Shown here piece after piece: positions 44,539 through 57,809 of a stretch of 64,000 nt of DNA. Source of the stretch: Annulohypoxylon bovei var. microspora (lineage: Eukaryota > Ascomycota > Sordariomycetes > Xylariales > Hypoxylaceae); NCBI GenBank assembly GCA_022836615.1, contig MU405225.1:1-64000 (forward strand), in the 5' to 3' direction. Numbering within the stretch: position 1 is the first letter of the stretch; each line of letters begins with the position of its first letter. Both the position numbers and the translations under genes were made by a program. The notes below the pieces were generated by a model. The model was not told where the DNA came from and did no database searches. It was given only the letters and a program-made list of their open reading frames with translations.

Positions 44539-46377
44539 TCAGTACTTACCCCCCAGCCTCTCCAAATCCAACTCCTGCAACGAAACCATAGACCCCCGCT
44601 CGCCCTTCTTCTCGCCATTCGTAGTATCCCGCGACCGTCCACCGCTCCCCCTTTTCCTCCCTCCCCCAGCCGTGATGCCCGGCCCGCCGCCGCCGCCCCA
44701 GCTCCCCCAGCTATCCGACGTCTCGCGCGCGTACGCCTCCGTCAGATCGCACAGGTCTTTCGTCGACGCCGACAGAGCGGCGCCCGGCTCCGGATACCCC
44801 TTGTGGTCCGCGGCGCCGAGCTGGGAGCTGCTGTAGGCGCGCGCGTGGTCGCCGAGGGCTAGTGGCCTGAGCGGTAGCGCGGGGGAGCTCGAGGGGGTCA
44901 GGGGGGACACGGTGAACGTCGGCGAGACGGGGTGGTACGGCGGGGGTGCGGGAAGGGCGCGGCTCGGCGGTGGTCCGGCCGGCGTGACCAGATCTGGGAT
45001 CTCGAGATGCGCGTTATGCGGCCGTGGGGGCCGCGTCGGAGATAAGGGTAATGATATCGGAGGCGTATGAGTCCCGTGGACTGTCGCCGTCCCGGAATGC
45101 ACCGAGCTCACTTTATTCGATGTCGTCGATGCTCCTCCATGCCCGCTACTATACGAACTACCGCTGTCGCGCAAGAATCGCGGCGCGAAATGGACGGCGG
45201 CCGGGAGCGACGGGGACTTGGCGATGCTGCTTGGGGTGGCCTGGCGCTCGTGCCTTAGCGCGGTTCTCCTTTCGGCGGGCGAGCCAAGAGCGACGGGTAA
45301 GTACGCGCGCTCGTCCAAGCCGCCAGTAAGCGACGAGTTCGGCGTGCCACCCTGCTTCAGCAGCGGGGGCAAAAACCTGCGATCGCTCAGACGGGCGGGG
45401 GGCGTCAGCGGGGGCCCCTTAGCCGACGGCGGCGGGGTGATCAGCGGGGTGTGCGAGGCGCTCGGCGGCTCAGAGGACGATCTATTGAGGCGAGGGGCGC
45501 TGGGCGCGCTGCCGGCGAGGCGTTTGGGACGTGATCGGCGGCGGCTGATGAGGAAGCCGGCGAGGAAGATGATTGCGATTATCGCCAAGCTCGAGCAAAT
45601 CCCTATGGCGGCCTTGCTGCCCTCCGTAAGGCCCGTCGGCGTGCTTGGCACCGCGCCAAACCCCGACCGCGTCGAGTTGAGCTCTGAGCTCAGGGACGTG
45701 GCCGCTGCCGGGGACGAGGAGCTGGATATGGCGGTCTTCATTGCTGATGGGCTGTTGCTCGGTAGGAGGCTTGGAGGTCCGGTCTCTCCTGATTCTGGTT
45801 CGGCGGGCCTAGTTAGAGGGTCTAGTAGACGGAGAGCGTCGAGAGGAAACTCACCGCTCGTAAGTGAACTGCAGTTGAAACCGTTAGATTGAGGAGGCCC
45901 TGGATCATAAATCAAATAGTTGCCAACGCTACAAGATGTTAGTGGTCGTTTTTCTTAAACGTAACTGAGGCGGCGCAACTCACTTTTGACATTTATTAAT
46001 TATTAAGTCGACGCTGGCTAGCGATTCGAGTCAGTTAAAGGTTAGAATGTAGTTCCCGTGAGGGAGAACGAACGACTCTGCCCTTTCATCTCAGTGGCGA
46101 CACCGCAGTTGGTCGAGTCGCAGCAATATAACCTTAATAGTTCCGTATTAGGCTCGAGATGCGCCAGTTGGTTGCAAACGCTTTCGAAATCCCCATGCGT
46201 CTTCCCGTACCATTCGTCAACAAACTGATTGAAACATTTGTTCACGCATGGTTGCTGTCCGTCTCGATAGCCAACCTGTACCGGACGTAGAGCGTCATTC
46301 TCATTGTCTTTATCTCGGTAATCTTTCTTGACACGGAGGCCGAGCTCATCGAGGTGAATTCGTTGATGGAAATCCAT
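44539..46377 (-). CDS. Single-pass membrane protein with Cys-rich ectodomain and Ser/Pro-rich tail
   Basis: Minus strand. The last exon (45928-44539) is firm: VGNYLIYDPGPPQSNGFNCS, a Ser/Thr-rich stalk, one membrane span (AIGICSSLAIIAIIFLAGFL, then ISRRRSRPKR as stop-transfer) and a ~320-residue disordered Pro/Ser/Gly-rich cytosolic tail. A 34-nt exon (46017-45984) supplies SVDLIINKCQN. Upstream, a frame from 46377 carries CVNKCFNQFVDEWYG and LYCCDSTNCGVAT, the Cys pattern of this fungal ectodomain family; its donor to the 34-nt exon is non-consensus and I could not fix it. The start and any signal peptide are uncertain and may lie upstream. It could be a wall sensor or receptor; that is inference from topology. 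Confidence 0.6.
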
Positions 46378-49300
46378 AGCAAGCGATCTAGAGTTGAAAC
46401 TCGTCTATCATGTGTATATATCTATGTAAGTTGTGCGAAGACAAGAAACAAGAGGCATATTTGGGGATCAGCTGAAAGATCAATACGACGGGAAGCGGTG
46501 AAGGAGGCTTGAACGAGCGTGAAGGATACCAAGTTCTTCAACGAACGACCCTACTGATGGAACCAATACCTCAAACGAAAGTAGCGTCGCTTGCCGTTGT
46601 GGCGCCTGCAATATATCTGCCATGTGCGCACATATACATACATATATCCCGTTATCAGCCTCCGACTTTTCAAGCCATGGCACAATGCGATGACGCTTCA
46701 CACGACAGGACGCCGTTGTGCCGAGAGCACGATCTGGGATGGATGGCGTCCAGACTTCTAGGCTTTCAGGACAAGTGAGACAGTGTGTGTCGCACAGGTC
46801 CTGCATCGACCCGTGCCGGACGATAATGGGTCTCGTATGGGACAAGGTGACGGGCTGTACGACTTCGTCAATGGAAGGTCGAGAAGGTCTGCAAACACCC
46901 GCGGAATTCCTCTAGAAGAATGGGTTAGATACAGCGGGAAGTCACCATATCGCATTTGAGTGATAAATACGACATCATTTCATGTGAAGTGCCGCAGAGC
47001 TGATAGGTAGCTACGCGTTCCTGGCAAGATTTGAATGTTAGGTTTTCTTATGTTGAAACAGCACACAGCGCAGACAGAAATTTCTGTGGCGGCCGAGATG
47101 GCCCCCGAAGAGCTGAAAAGATCTAATCGATCCTTGTTGCGTTATCTTAGGTTGCGAGGCCGCCAGAATCTAGATATCCCGACCACTCCAGAAAGTTCAG
47201 GTTGTTGTAGGACATCACATACACCCTTGCCACAACGAATATGGAGGCGTAGAGGCCGCTTTTTCGGCTGAATACCTAGATACATAGGCAGGTATCAATA
47301 AAATTGAAGGGTTCAGCCACTCGAGGTCCAAACGGCGTTATCTAGCACGAGGTAAAGTTCTAACCGGGGTGTTACCTAGTAGGTAGGTAAGTACTTAGGT
47401 ACCTAGTAGCTAGGTATGCAATGTGCCCACGGAAGCTAGCGTATAAAATCTCCAGGTCGATGAGTCCCCCTTTACCTACCTAGGTACCTAGTAGGAAGGT
47501 ATGAATAAACAGCAAAGTCTAGAGAAGAGAGTCAACTTCGCAACTTCGGGTCCAACAGGAACGAAAAAATCGCCGACCCAATGACTTTACGCTGTAGGCG
47601 AACAGCCACAGGATATCGTGGAACGCTATCAGCCGTAGGTTGTTCAAGTTGTGTCACTATATAATCGTGAATACCTACATCCCAAAAGGGTCGGGTGTTC
47701 TCTATGAATGTTTGTCCCCCTATGTCCTAGAGCATTTTTAGCAGTAAAAAACTCCTCGATTAGGAAAAACGTTCATGTTGAGTAAGATAGAAACATGTGA
47801 GAGTGGATCGTTTGCTGCATGATTTGTATGCTGTGTTGGTTAAAAGCGAGATGTAGATAATAGGAGTTGAGTTTCCTGTAAAGAATCTGTACGTTGATAG
47901 CATCGTTAACGTTTTCCATAAACGTTAGAGGGAGATGAGGAGAGATGATCAGCGTCGCACATCAATGTTAAACAGTATCAGTAGAAAATAACTCTACCTT
48001 CAATATTTAAACCACGAAAGCACCAGCCGAATAGAAGCTGTCGAGAAACGCATATGATCAACGTCATAGTTTATACCCAGGTATATACCGGGATCGATTG
48101 TCGGTACCTACATAGGTATAGAGAGAATTTCTCAGCGAGGTTTGTGATTGTTCATGTGTTGTTATATGACATGACAACTGAGGCTCGTGAGAAGGATATT
48201 AGAGCTGCAAGCGAGTGATGGTCATGTCCGTCCTGGACCAATAGTCCAGTAACACTTCAGAGGCATTGATAAATTATCCGAAGTTCAATAACCAGGGGCT
48301 ACGAAATTGAAGACCGCGCGGAAAGGGGTAAAGCAAGTTCGGACTCGCGAGTTGTTTAGATGACAGGCCGTCTCTGTACCATGCAAAAAGAAATTGAGCA
48401 TGCTCAATTATTATTCGTCTAACCATGATGGTTAAGTCAAGATGAGTCGATTGAGAGAAGGCTGTCGTCAGAAAACGATAACTATAGTGTTAGTACTTAT
48501 ATAAGTTGTGATAATCTATTTTCAGGGACATATCAGTGACCCTTCGTCACGAGATTAGCGAATTTCCCTAGGTAGTTTATGATGAGGTTACTGATGATGG
48601 ATCTTAGCGAATGTATATTATATCCCAGGAGGGAGCAATGAAATTATTCTGTGTGTAGCAGGCTGCCCTAGTTGGTGGCTTGGGGTGCGTAGGGCTGAAA
48701 CGTGCGTGTAAACATCATTGAAGTGGATGGAAGATTGTGTAGAAGGCGTTCGGATCAGAATCCATATAGAAACACGATTATTATGAGCTTGCGAGCCTCC
48801 AAAATAGCCGGTAGTCGGATCTCGTGTCCTTGAATACCTACCATAAAACGACTGTTGGAAACTGGCGATATACCCATTGTCTTTATGGCGGAATTTTACC
48901 GGAAACTTCAGTTCTAGGTACCCACCTATATAGGTGGTACCCTAAGATCAGCAGTCCTTGAAGCCCTGGAGATCTCTAAAGCTACCAGACCAGGTGGTAT
49001 CTAGTAGCGGTGCCGATAAGGTCGCTGTAACTGTGATCTTTTCTTAGAAATTTCGGTACAAGTAATCGCCGTCATTGAATATATCGAATAAGACGACCGA
49101 TCCTAGTATAAATGAGGCAGCCCTGTTTCTAAGCATATGATATTGATGTTATATTGTAGGGGTTTTCTTTGTTAAACGTTGGACAACGTCGATTGAACCC
49201 TTGATTACATAACGTATTTTTATGTTGAAAACTGATCCATCAAATAAGGTTCATGATGGTAAAGGAACATCCATGGATCTCATAGATAGATGTTTGAATT

Positions 49301-49911
49301 TTGTTGAATTGGAAACGTCGAAGTATTACATAACACACCCCATGGACCACTTGGGTATATAAAAATATTAGATGAAAAGAAATGAGTAGAAATATTGAGA
49401 GTTCCAAGATTATGACTGGCCTTTTTAAACATCCATCGCAGCTGCCTAGCAGCCCGCCTGGTTACTTAGGTCATTAGGTGGTCTGGGTGCACAGTCTAAA
49501 TTTAGGCATTATGTAATGGGTTTTGGGGCACGCTAGGAGATGTTACAGGGCTGCGAGGCGTACCTACCCCGCCGTCGGGTAGATATTACCTTATCCATCA
49601 GGGCGAGCTGAGCATTATCGATAAGATATTGACTAATTCCCCACCGCCAAATCACCTATCAGACTGACGCTACTACCTCATTCCATGAACGTCCATCTAA
49701 CAAGTATCTACTGTACCTACCTTTGACACTTACCTTTAACTTTTACATGAACCTCACATCTGGAAACTTACCCACCCAACTTTTAGACGGCGGGGTTCTT
49801 CTTTAATTCATCTTTTCGCACAACAACACAGAATCTTAGAACTTTCATTCATCCCACCGAACCTTCATTTGTCAATGAACATAACTTTTGTCGTTCATTA
49901 ACTCGCCCACA
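46378..49911. other. Intergenic, 3.5 kb
   Basis: The first ~600 bp may hold missing 5' exons of the membrane protein: a minus-strand frame through 46480-46845 contains LCDTHCLTCPESLEVW. The rest has no supported gene. The dispersed CTAGGTA motif is densest here (47375-47420, 47468-47500, 48060-48120, 48915-48945). Confidence 0.4.
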
Positions 49912-52900
49912 ATGGATCCGAATGAGAAACCCAAGCCGACGCTTCCGCCGCAAGAGCAGGTATGCGACGATGTTGCGATGATGCGATTTGGATTTATTAC
50001 ACAAGCTAATATTAAAATGCCTCTAGATGCGACAGAAGCGACTTGCAAAGTTAGGTGGACTTGGATCGTCAGCCTCGGCCGGCCCTAGATCCGAAGATAC
50101 CTTCAAGTCCGGGTCCTTAGCCTCGACCTCGACATCGTCGGCCCCATCACCTTCAGATGCGCAATTCAACCAGACCCTGACAAACCAAGAGAATACTCGA
50201 CCTACTCCTCTTCCAACCCGTCAGAATAATGTCGCCCCTCAGAGTCAATCGTCATCTACAAACCCGTCCCTTCAATTAGGCCAAAAAACCAAGACGGACT
50301 CGGGCAAGGACGCGAATGGAGATTCAGGTAATACAAAAACCTTGAAACGATCAGCTGGTAAAGCTATTGACAAAGACAAATCGACAGCCCCTCCCTCTAA
50401 GAAGATTTACATCGCGAAGGAAGAAGCACTAGAAGATTGGTCGAACCGAATGTTGAGCGACATCTTCCGTGTAACACTGGACGAGACCAAGACGACTGAT
50501 AGTAGAGGATTCAAGTCGACATACTTACCAGACCTCAGAGCTGAGTTGGAACAATCTGGTGATGCTCCCAAACTTACTATCGCATCGGTAGAATCTGCTA
50601 TTCTAGAAGCAGTTCATCATGTACCCTCGACCAAGCCGCTTCTAGAATATCTCCTGCCATGCTGGAAGCGCGTCATCAAGGCTACCAAACCTCCTCGACC
50701 ACTACCTCCTGAGAGAGAAGCCGTTGTGAACGAGGCTAAGCGACTATGCATGAGTAACTGCATATTCGCGCTAACCATGCCCGAATACTTCAGGTATGCC
50801 TTTTCTCACATAGAAATGTACCCGCATAAGTCCTTGTACTGACAAATAGAAGCCGCGAACCCAATCCCAACCACGACACTCTAGTACCATACCTTCTCCG
50901 TCATCATGATAACGAAGACGGTATCTGTCTGGATTTCTTTCTCGAGGCAGTCTCTCGAATTCCAGAGGATGATACCGTTGTTTCTATCTTCACCGATGCT
51001 ATGATTGTTATGAGCACCAAGCTCGCTAAGATGACCATGAACGATGATTACAAACCTTACGTTAATGTAAGCCCCCTTAATCTTTCTAAACCCCCGAACT
51101 CTATGCGCATACTAACAATACCAGTGTATGGTAACATACTCGAGATTCCCCCCTCTTCTGAATGCCCTGGTACAGCATCCTCGCTTTTTAGCGGCATCTA
51201 CTCCGGGCATGTCAAAAGAGCAAATAGCTCTTTCAAGCGAGACCCAGACCATCCTGGGACCCTTCTTCCGCATCTCGCCATTACAGACCGAAGTCAGCAA
51301 GGTCTTCTTCGCGGGCGCACGAACGATCGCCCCAAATCACGTGAAGTCTTCGCAGACTGCGCTGCAGATGACTCTCAGTGCCCATCAGAGTGATTTGGTA
51401 GGTATCGTAAATGCTTTTGTTAGGGCGAGCACGACCTCCCGAAACCTCACTCTGGACTGGTTCGCATTCGCCTTGAACACAAACCATAAAAGACGTGCTC
51501 TCCAGGTCAAGTCTACGGATGTAGCATCAGATGGCTTCATGGTTAACTTGACGGCGATCTTGGACCAGTTATGCCAGCCTTTTATGGACACTACCTTCTC
51601 TAAGGTAGACAAGATCGACGTTGACTATCTTCGACGTAAACCTCGAGTTGATATGAGTGATGAGACGAAGCTCAACGCAGACCAAGCCACTGCAGACGCC
51701 TTTTACAAAGCGCACGTTCAAGGATCGTCCAATTTTATCTCGGAAGTCTTCTTCCTAACTCTAGCTGCTCATCATTATGGGCTTGGGGCGACGAACTCGA
51801 AACTGAAGGATCTTGACAAGGACATTAAGTATGTCGAAGGCTTGATTAAAAAGATCGAGGCAGAACTACCCAATTTACAAAATGTAAGTTAATCCCTCCA
51901 AGGGCTCCTAGTACTATTATTCATCATCACTAATATCACTAGGATCCCTTCCGCCTCACCGCGGCAAGACAGCATCATCAAACTGCCATCAACACGATCG
52001 AGAAGTATATCGCATTGAAATATGCCATAGAGGCAGTTGTATTAGACGAGCCAATGCAGGCATTATCGCTGCAGTTCATGCGATACGTCTCTGTGTGGCT
52101 TCTCCGTGTCGCCAGTGGAACGGATTACAAGCCTGGCAAGGAGATCAAATTGCCGCTTCCAGCCGATAAGCCAGATGCTTTCAGCTGTCTTCCTGAATAC
52201 GCTATTCAGGACGTGGTCGACAATTTCAAGTTTGTGTTCCGGTAAGTGTATAATAAAGTAAGCCTTCCATTGTGGCTGATTGCTTACCGACCCATCAGAT
52301 TTAAGCCCCAGATTCTAATGTCGGCGATCGGCGACGAGATTGCCGCACTATGCATTACGTTCTTGAGATCGTCGGAGTACATCAAGAACCCTTACTTGAA
52401 ATCGTCTCTCGTCACTCTACTCTTCTCCGGTACATGGCCGGTATATCATCTATCTAAGGGAATCCTAGGTGATAGCCTGTCATCGTCGCCGTTTGCCAAT
52501 GAACACCTCTTACATGCTCTCATGAAGTTTTATATTGGTAAGTTACAATTACTTCCAGTATCTTTCGAGCACTAACAAGGGATTGCAGAATGCGAGCATA
52601 GTGGCGTCAGTTCCGCTTTTTACGACCGATTCAATATCCGATACGAGATATTCCAGGTCATTAAGTGTATTTGGCCCAATAACGTCTACAAGGAGCAGCT
52701 TAGTCGCGAAAGCAAGTGAGTTTTGGACATCATCACTAGCCCAGTCTTTTTCACCATCTAATAATGCATAGGGTCAACCGACAATTCTTCATTCAATTCG
52801 TCAACTTGCTCCTGAACGACGCAACATATCTGTTAGACGAAGCGTTGACTAAATTAGTCAAAATACACGACTATCAAGTCCAGTTACACCAGGGAGGGCT

Positions 52901-53669
52901 GTCCGCTGAAGAGATTGAGAAGGTCAGAACAGACCTAGAAGCAGCAGAACAGCAGTGTCAATCATGGATGCAGTTAGTCAACGACACGATGAGCATGATG
53001 AAGTTGTTTACGGCAGCATTGCGGGACGCATTCACCATGCCCGAGATAGTGACTCGCCTAGCAGGCATGCTGAACTACAACTTAGAATCACTCACTGGAC
53101 CCAAGCGAAACAATCTCAGAGTAGAGGATGCCAAGAAGTACCAGTTCGACCCTAGGGCGCTTCTCTCTGATTTCGTCGACATTTACATCAATCTTAAGTC
53201 GAAGCCTGCTTTTATCGATGCTGTCGCAGCCGACGGGCGCTCGTACAAGCCGGCCAACTTCCAAAAGACGTCTGGGTTATTGAAAGAGAAATTCTACAAG
53301 TCTAGGGAAGTTATCGACGAATGGGACTCCTTGTGTGCTCAGGTCGCCGAGGCCAAGAAGCGCCAGGATCAGGCCGAACTCGATTTAGGCGAGATACCTG
53401 ACGAGTTCGAAGACCCATTGATGGGTGAATTAATGACCGACCCCGTCATTCTCCCATCGCAGAACATCGTCGACCGTTCGACGATTATCCAGCAATTGCT
53501 TTCTAACCCGCTGGACCCATTCACGCGAAACCCCATGACCATCGACGATGTAGTTCCGGCTGATGACCTCCGCACTCGTATTGAAGAGTGGAAGGCAGAG
53601 CGGATAGCAGCCGCCGCTGCCAAGGTTAAGGTATCCGGAGGAGACGCGATGGACACTGCTGATGACTAA
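49912..53669 (+). CDS. ufd2: Ubiquitin conjugation factor E4 (U-box E3/E4), 1117 aa
   Basis: Eight exons join in frame: 49912-49959, 50027-50793, 50850-51066, 51125-51883, 51943-52241, 52299-52537, 52589-52715 and 52772-53669, with GTAWG-like or GTAAGY donors and YAG/TAG acceptors. The product is the Ufd2 chain-elongation factor that extends ubiquitin chains on substrates with Cdc48. Seen: a low-complexity N-terminus, the Ufd2 core (FALTMPEYFRS, FFRISPLQTEVSKVFF, YDRFNIRYEIFQVIKCIWPN, NDATYLLDEAL) and a C-terminal U-box at about residues 1028-1105 (DEFEDPLMGELMTDPVILPS, then STIIQQLL and DPFTRNPM). The U-box recruits E2. The length is close to other fungal Ufd2 proteins. Confidence 0.95.
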
Positions 53670-54090
53670 TGAGTACATTATTGATACTTTCATTTCTTGT
53701 ACAACTAGTTTTCCCATCATTGCATGACGGCGCCACTATGTGGAGGTACATGCGATTTTCTTTCCTCGGGAAGTCGAGGATATTACTGGCATTGCATTGA
53801 GAACCATGCGCAGGCATGGTAGTCGCTTTTTCTTCTTGTCTTCATATGGCGACATTGCAAATCCATGAGCAGGCGATAGGGTAGATAAACGATGAATTCA
53901 CATAATTTGCTAAATTCAGGTGTCATGCAGTGTATTAATATTTGTTATTCCTTGTGCGATGGCCAGGGTATGGCTTTATGGCAATTGTGAACCGTTTAGT
54001 CAGGGAGTGCTACTTCGGCATTCCCTCTTTCAGTCCCACCCCCTTTTATGCTATCTATCCAGTACTGACAGAATCTTTATACCCAGGTAA
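53670..54090. other. Convergent 3' intergenic gap, 421 bp
   Basis: The shared 3' flank of the UFD2 and GRE2-like genes. No gene, repeat or structure is recognised. Confidence 0.6.
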
Positions 54091-55264
54091 CTAAGCAGGG
54101 ATTGTCAACAGCGTCTCAACAGTGTCGGCAACGCTCTTTTCCAAAGGGACCCAATCAATGCCCAAGACCTTAGTGGCACGCGAGTTGTCGTACTTGTACG
54201 TACCCCCAGCCGGGAATGCGGCGCCCTTGGCCGCAGGAGTGCTGTCCGTCGGCAGCTTGTCCGCCAGGTTGGGGTACGCGGCCTTCACCGCCTGCGCGAC
54301 CTTGATGTTGTCGTAGTATCCCGCCGTCGTGAAGAAGCGCTGGCCGCCGGCCTCGGGCAGCTCCATGGCTTTCACGTGCGCGTAGGCTACGTCCCGCACG
54401 TCCACCCACAGGTACACGCCCGAAGATGGGATCTCGTTCTTCCACTCCCCTTGGATCAGGGCTGCGATGCGCGAGTTGGACGTGTTGATCCCCGACAGCG
54501 AGTCTAGGTGGTGTGCTACGGGGCCGAATACCACTGGAGGTGGGGGTTAGTAGGTTAATAGTAGGAAATGGGGTAGTAGAAGGGGAAAAGGGGAGGGGGA
54601 AACGGTACGTACTAGGCGGGCAGATAGTAGCGAGGTCGAAGCTGGGCTTCTCATTCTTGACGAAGTCCCAAGCCGTCCTCTCGGCGTAGGTCTTCGAGAC
54701 ACGGTATGACGTGGGTGGCGGCCCCTTGACACCGTCCTCGTACGTGCTCGGGTTCCAGTCCGCCTCGGAGAAGACCTTAGCCGGGTTGGAGAGCTCGGCC
54801 TCAGTGATGATGGCGGCGAACGAACTGGTGAGGACGACGCGCTTGACGCCAGGCGCGTGCTTCTTGATGGCCTGGAGCACCGAGTTGGTGCCGTTGATGG
54901 CCGGGTCCAGGAGCTCGGTGCGCGCGTCCGTCCATTTGAAGTGGAAGGGCGAGGCGGTGTGCTGCACGTAGTCGAGCCCCGGCTCGCTCGCGATCACCGA
55001 GTCGAAGGCGTCCGGCGCCGCGATGTCCGGGACAATGGCCACCGAGAGCTTCGCGCCCGGGTACTTGGCGCGGATCTGCGAGGCCTTGGTCTCCGACCGC
55101 ACCGTCGTTACTACCTCGTAGCCCTTCTTAATGAGGATATCAAGGACGTGGGCTTATGTGGTAGTTTCGTGTTAGTGGTGAGGTGTTCGAATAGAGGGTT
55201 TTCCCGCGGCTTTTAACGTACCGGCAATGAAGCCCGATCCACCGGTAAGTAAAACCTTCGGCAT
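54091..55264 (-). CDS. GRE2-like NADPH-dependent aldehyde/ketone reductase, 341 aa
   Basis: Three minus-strand exons: 55264-55222, 55152-54613 and 54533-54091, with phases kept and GTACGT donors at both introns. It is an extended short-chain dehydrogenase of the dihydroflavonol reductase / methylglyoxal reductase group. Seen: the cofactor loop MPKVLLTGGSGFIAAHVLD at the N-terminus, the catalytic pair Tyr164 and Lys168 in SYRVSKTYAE, the segment VVLTSSFAAI with the catalytic Ser, and ATICPPMVFGPV. The C-terminal segment DNSRATKVLGIDWVPLEKSV is also typical. Likely a cytosolic reductase of 2-oxoaldehydes or 3-methylbutanal; the substrate cannot be read from sequence. Confidence 0.92.
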
Positions 55265-57350
55265 TTTTAAGCGTGTAGATCTTACACACGGTACCTAGGT
55301 AATCTAGCGAGATAGTGCGAATGAATTTGTATTTACGGAAGATTTAGCGTTGGCGATTTAGGATTGTTCGATAGGTAAGTTTACATGGAATCCTTGGAGG
55401 TCCTCAAGGCTAAGCCAAGAACGAGCTTTATTTATACCTAACCATCTCCGGGGATCTTCTCGATGTATATTCATCCGAGGGCGATGCGACTTGGATATGG
55501 CAAGCATCGCGGGGTCGCCAACAGCAGCTGTCTAGTTGCATGATAACGTCACCGGGGCTTTAGGCTGCTCCACCAAAATGTCTTCGGTGATAGCATTTAT
55601 TGGGTTTAGAGATGCCTCCAACTCCAGTTTTACCACCCTAAGAAACACTGAGAACTTAGGCAATTTGGAAATAAGAAAGGAGTCTCGACGTATTTTTTCT
55701 TAGATTCGGTTAGTCCTGTGTTAGTTTCTCGAGTATGACTATGTTAATAAGAAAAAGGGTCTTGCTTACGTACAACTAAGTCCTACAGTCCTACTAAGGC
55801 CGATGCTCTCGTCAGTCTCGTGTGGACAAAGTGGGTTAGTACCTACCCCGGCTACAGTACATCGTAAGGTATGTACTCCAACGGCCAGGCGTTTCGGCAA
55901 AAGCATTTAACACCATGGCCCAAGAGCCGATCCAAGAATTGGTTTCGGCGTTTACGGCGGGCTAGCTCATAAGTCTCATATCAGCAGAATGCGTCAAGGT
56001 TGTCGCTATCCCCAAACTCCGGCCATTCTTGATCTCTGAGGTAGTGTACATAGCGACGAATAAGCGAAGCAGCGATGTTTCGTTTTATAGACAGATAAGT
56101 ACGGAAATATGATGATATTCCCGCTCCTTACGTGCTCATGATCACCACAAATAAACCCTTATACCCATTAACACCGAGAATATGGGTTTTAATACTAGGT
56201 AGGTACATATGTATTAGATCCCAGAGAATTTATTTAGCGTACTCTTAAGTAAGATTTACCTTAGTTAAGCAGTATTACAGGTGTACTGTATTCGATTGTA
56301 AATGCCATGCCGCTTTTTAGTTACCAATCCTTGATGGAACCTTATTAGTATCTAATAGGCTTAGAGATGTTTCCTGTAATACTTATTCAAATTGTGAATT
56401 GATAACTTCAAGTAATGTGTTGTTATTCTTTACTTGATGAAATAATAAGGGGTAACAGCTGTATAACTAACTTACTTATCTTGTTCGGCCTACAATATAA
56501 CGGAACATGCGGCATAATTATAAGCTTAGATAATGGTTGAATACTACCTACCTAGGTAACTAACCAAGTTTCTTCGTGAATGAAATACGAGGCTTAGTTT
56601 ATGTGCACATTTTTACTGTTATGTTATGTTATGTACTACTGTGCATTAACATAATTCCTTAATCATACATTTTAACACCATATACAAAGTATATGTACGT
56701 ATTTCTCAAATAACTTTTTAATTCTTTTTAATTATTTGCTTCCATAAGTCGTCTTTAAGAGTTCGTGGGAATTTTATGGTTATGAACATAGAGCTGGGTA
56801 TTCTCTCCATAATTCCTTAAATATAGCTGTTTGATAAGTACTTACTAGGTAGTCAAAGCTTGCGTATTAATCTCGTGGAACGATTGAGGATATCTCATCT
56901 ACGTGACAAATGGTTACCTAATGATTCAAAAAGGTGCAAACCTAGTGTGACTACGGTTGAACCAAGCGCAACTTCACAGTAAGATCAATGAAGTCCAATA
57001 ATCTCACACAAATTCAAAGTCATCCATGCGTTTTTATCACAGCATCTCTTTTGCAAACTCATACCGATTTCATACCTGGCACCTGACCTTAAGGAAATCC
57101 TAAGTTAGAATTCGACAATGACACGCAAGGAGAAATTCACGATTGTACAAACGACAACCAAATTCGGATGGCCTTTATGCCCACTATCTAATAAACCTAA
57201 CAGTTTCAACACGAGGGAATATTCTATCCTCTTTAACAGAAAAAAATATGACTCGCTATTATTTTAGAGAATAAGTCTACAAACCTAACGCAGGGCAACA
57301 CCTAAGGTTGTGATACTTCGCAGATAATCCCTATTTGATTAAAAGTGAGT
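55265..57350. other. Intergenic, 2.1 kb
   Basis: No gene supported. GGTACCTAGGTAATCTAG lies at 55290, just upstream of the GRE2-like start, and TACCTACCTAGGTAACTAAC at about 56545. Composition falls toward A/T between 56200 and 56900. Confidence 0.5.
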
Positions 57351-57809
57351 ATGTCCCATTTTGAATCGTACTATAGCTATGCTAATACAGAATCATTACA
57401 GAGGACTAAACAATACGTCTTACCAGTCGCAAAAACACGTAAACCAATTACCAGAAGGATGGGAGGCGAAATGGCTGCGTTCTTGATCCTCGAGGCAGAA
57501 GCCGAGGCTATGCACGAGTTGAGCATCTCTGAACTCGATTTCTTCATTGAGCGTCTCGACTCCAGCATGGAGGACCTAATTAATTACTATAAGCAAGAAG
57601 ACACCACCAACTTTGATCGCGGCCTGATTGTCAATATGCTTGACAAGATCGACCAATTCAAATCCGATGCAGAGGATATCCAGGGAAGGCTGACGGAGGA
57701 GGAGAATGAAAGAAAGAGAAGGGAGAAGGAGGCGGAGGAAGAGCGAAAGAAGAGACGACTCCCAATCATTGATGAAGACATGGAAGATAAGGAAGACGAG
57801 GAAGAGTAA
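57351..57809 (+). CDS. Small charged helical protein, 152 aa, unknown
   Basis: An ATG-started frame, first Met at 57351 (a second, at 57462, gives MGGEMAAFLILEAEAEAM). The C-terminal half is a long charged helix (LTEEENERKRREKEAEEERK) ending in an acidic tail DEDMEDKEDEEE; the middle, ISELDFFIERLDSSMEDLIN, looks amphipathic. It is intronless and has no recognised domain. Acidic-tail coiled coils occur in many unrelated proteins, so no function is assigned. Confidence 0.4.
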   Translation: MSHFESYYSYANTESLQRTKQYVLPVAKTRKPITRRMGGEMAAFLILEAEAEAMHELSISELDFFIERLDSSMEDLINYYKQEDTTNFDRGLIVNMLDKIDQFKSDAEDIQGRLTEEENERKRREKEAEEERKKRRLPIIDEDMEDKEDEEE

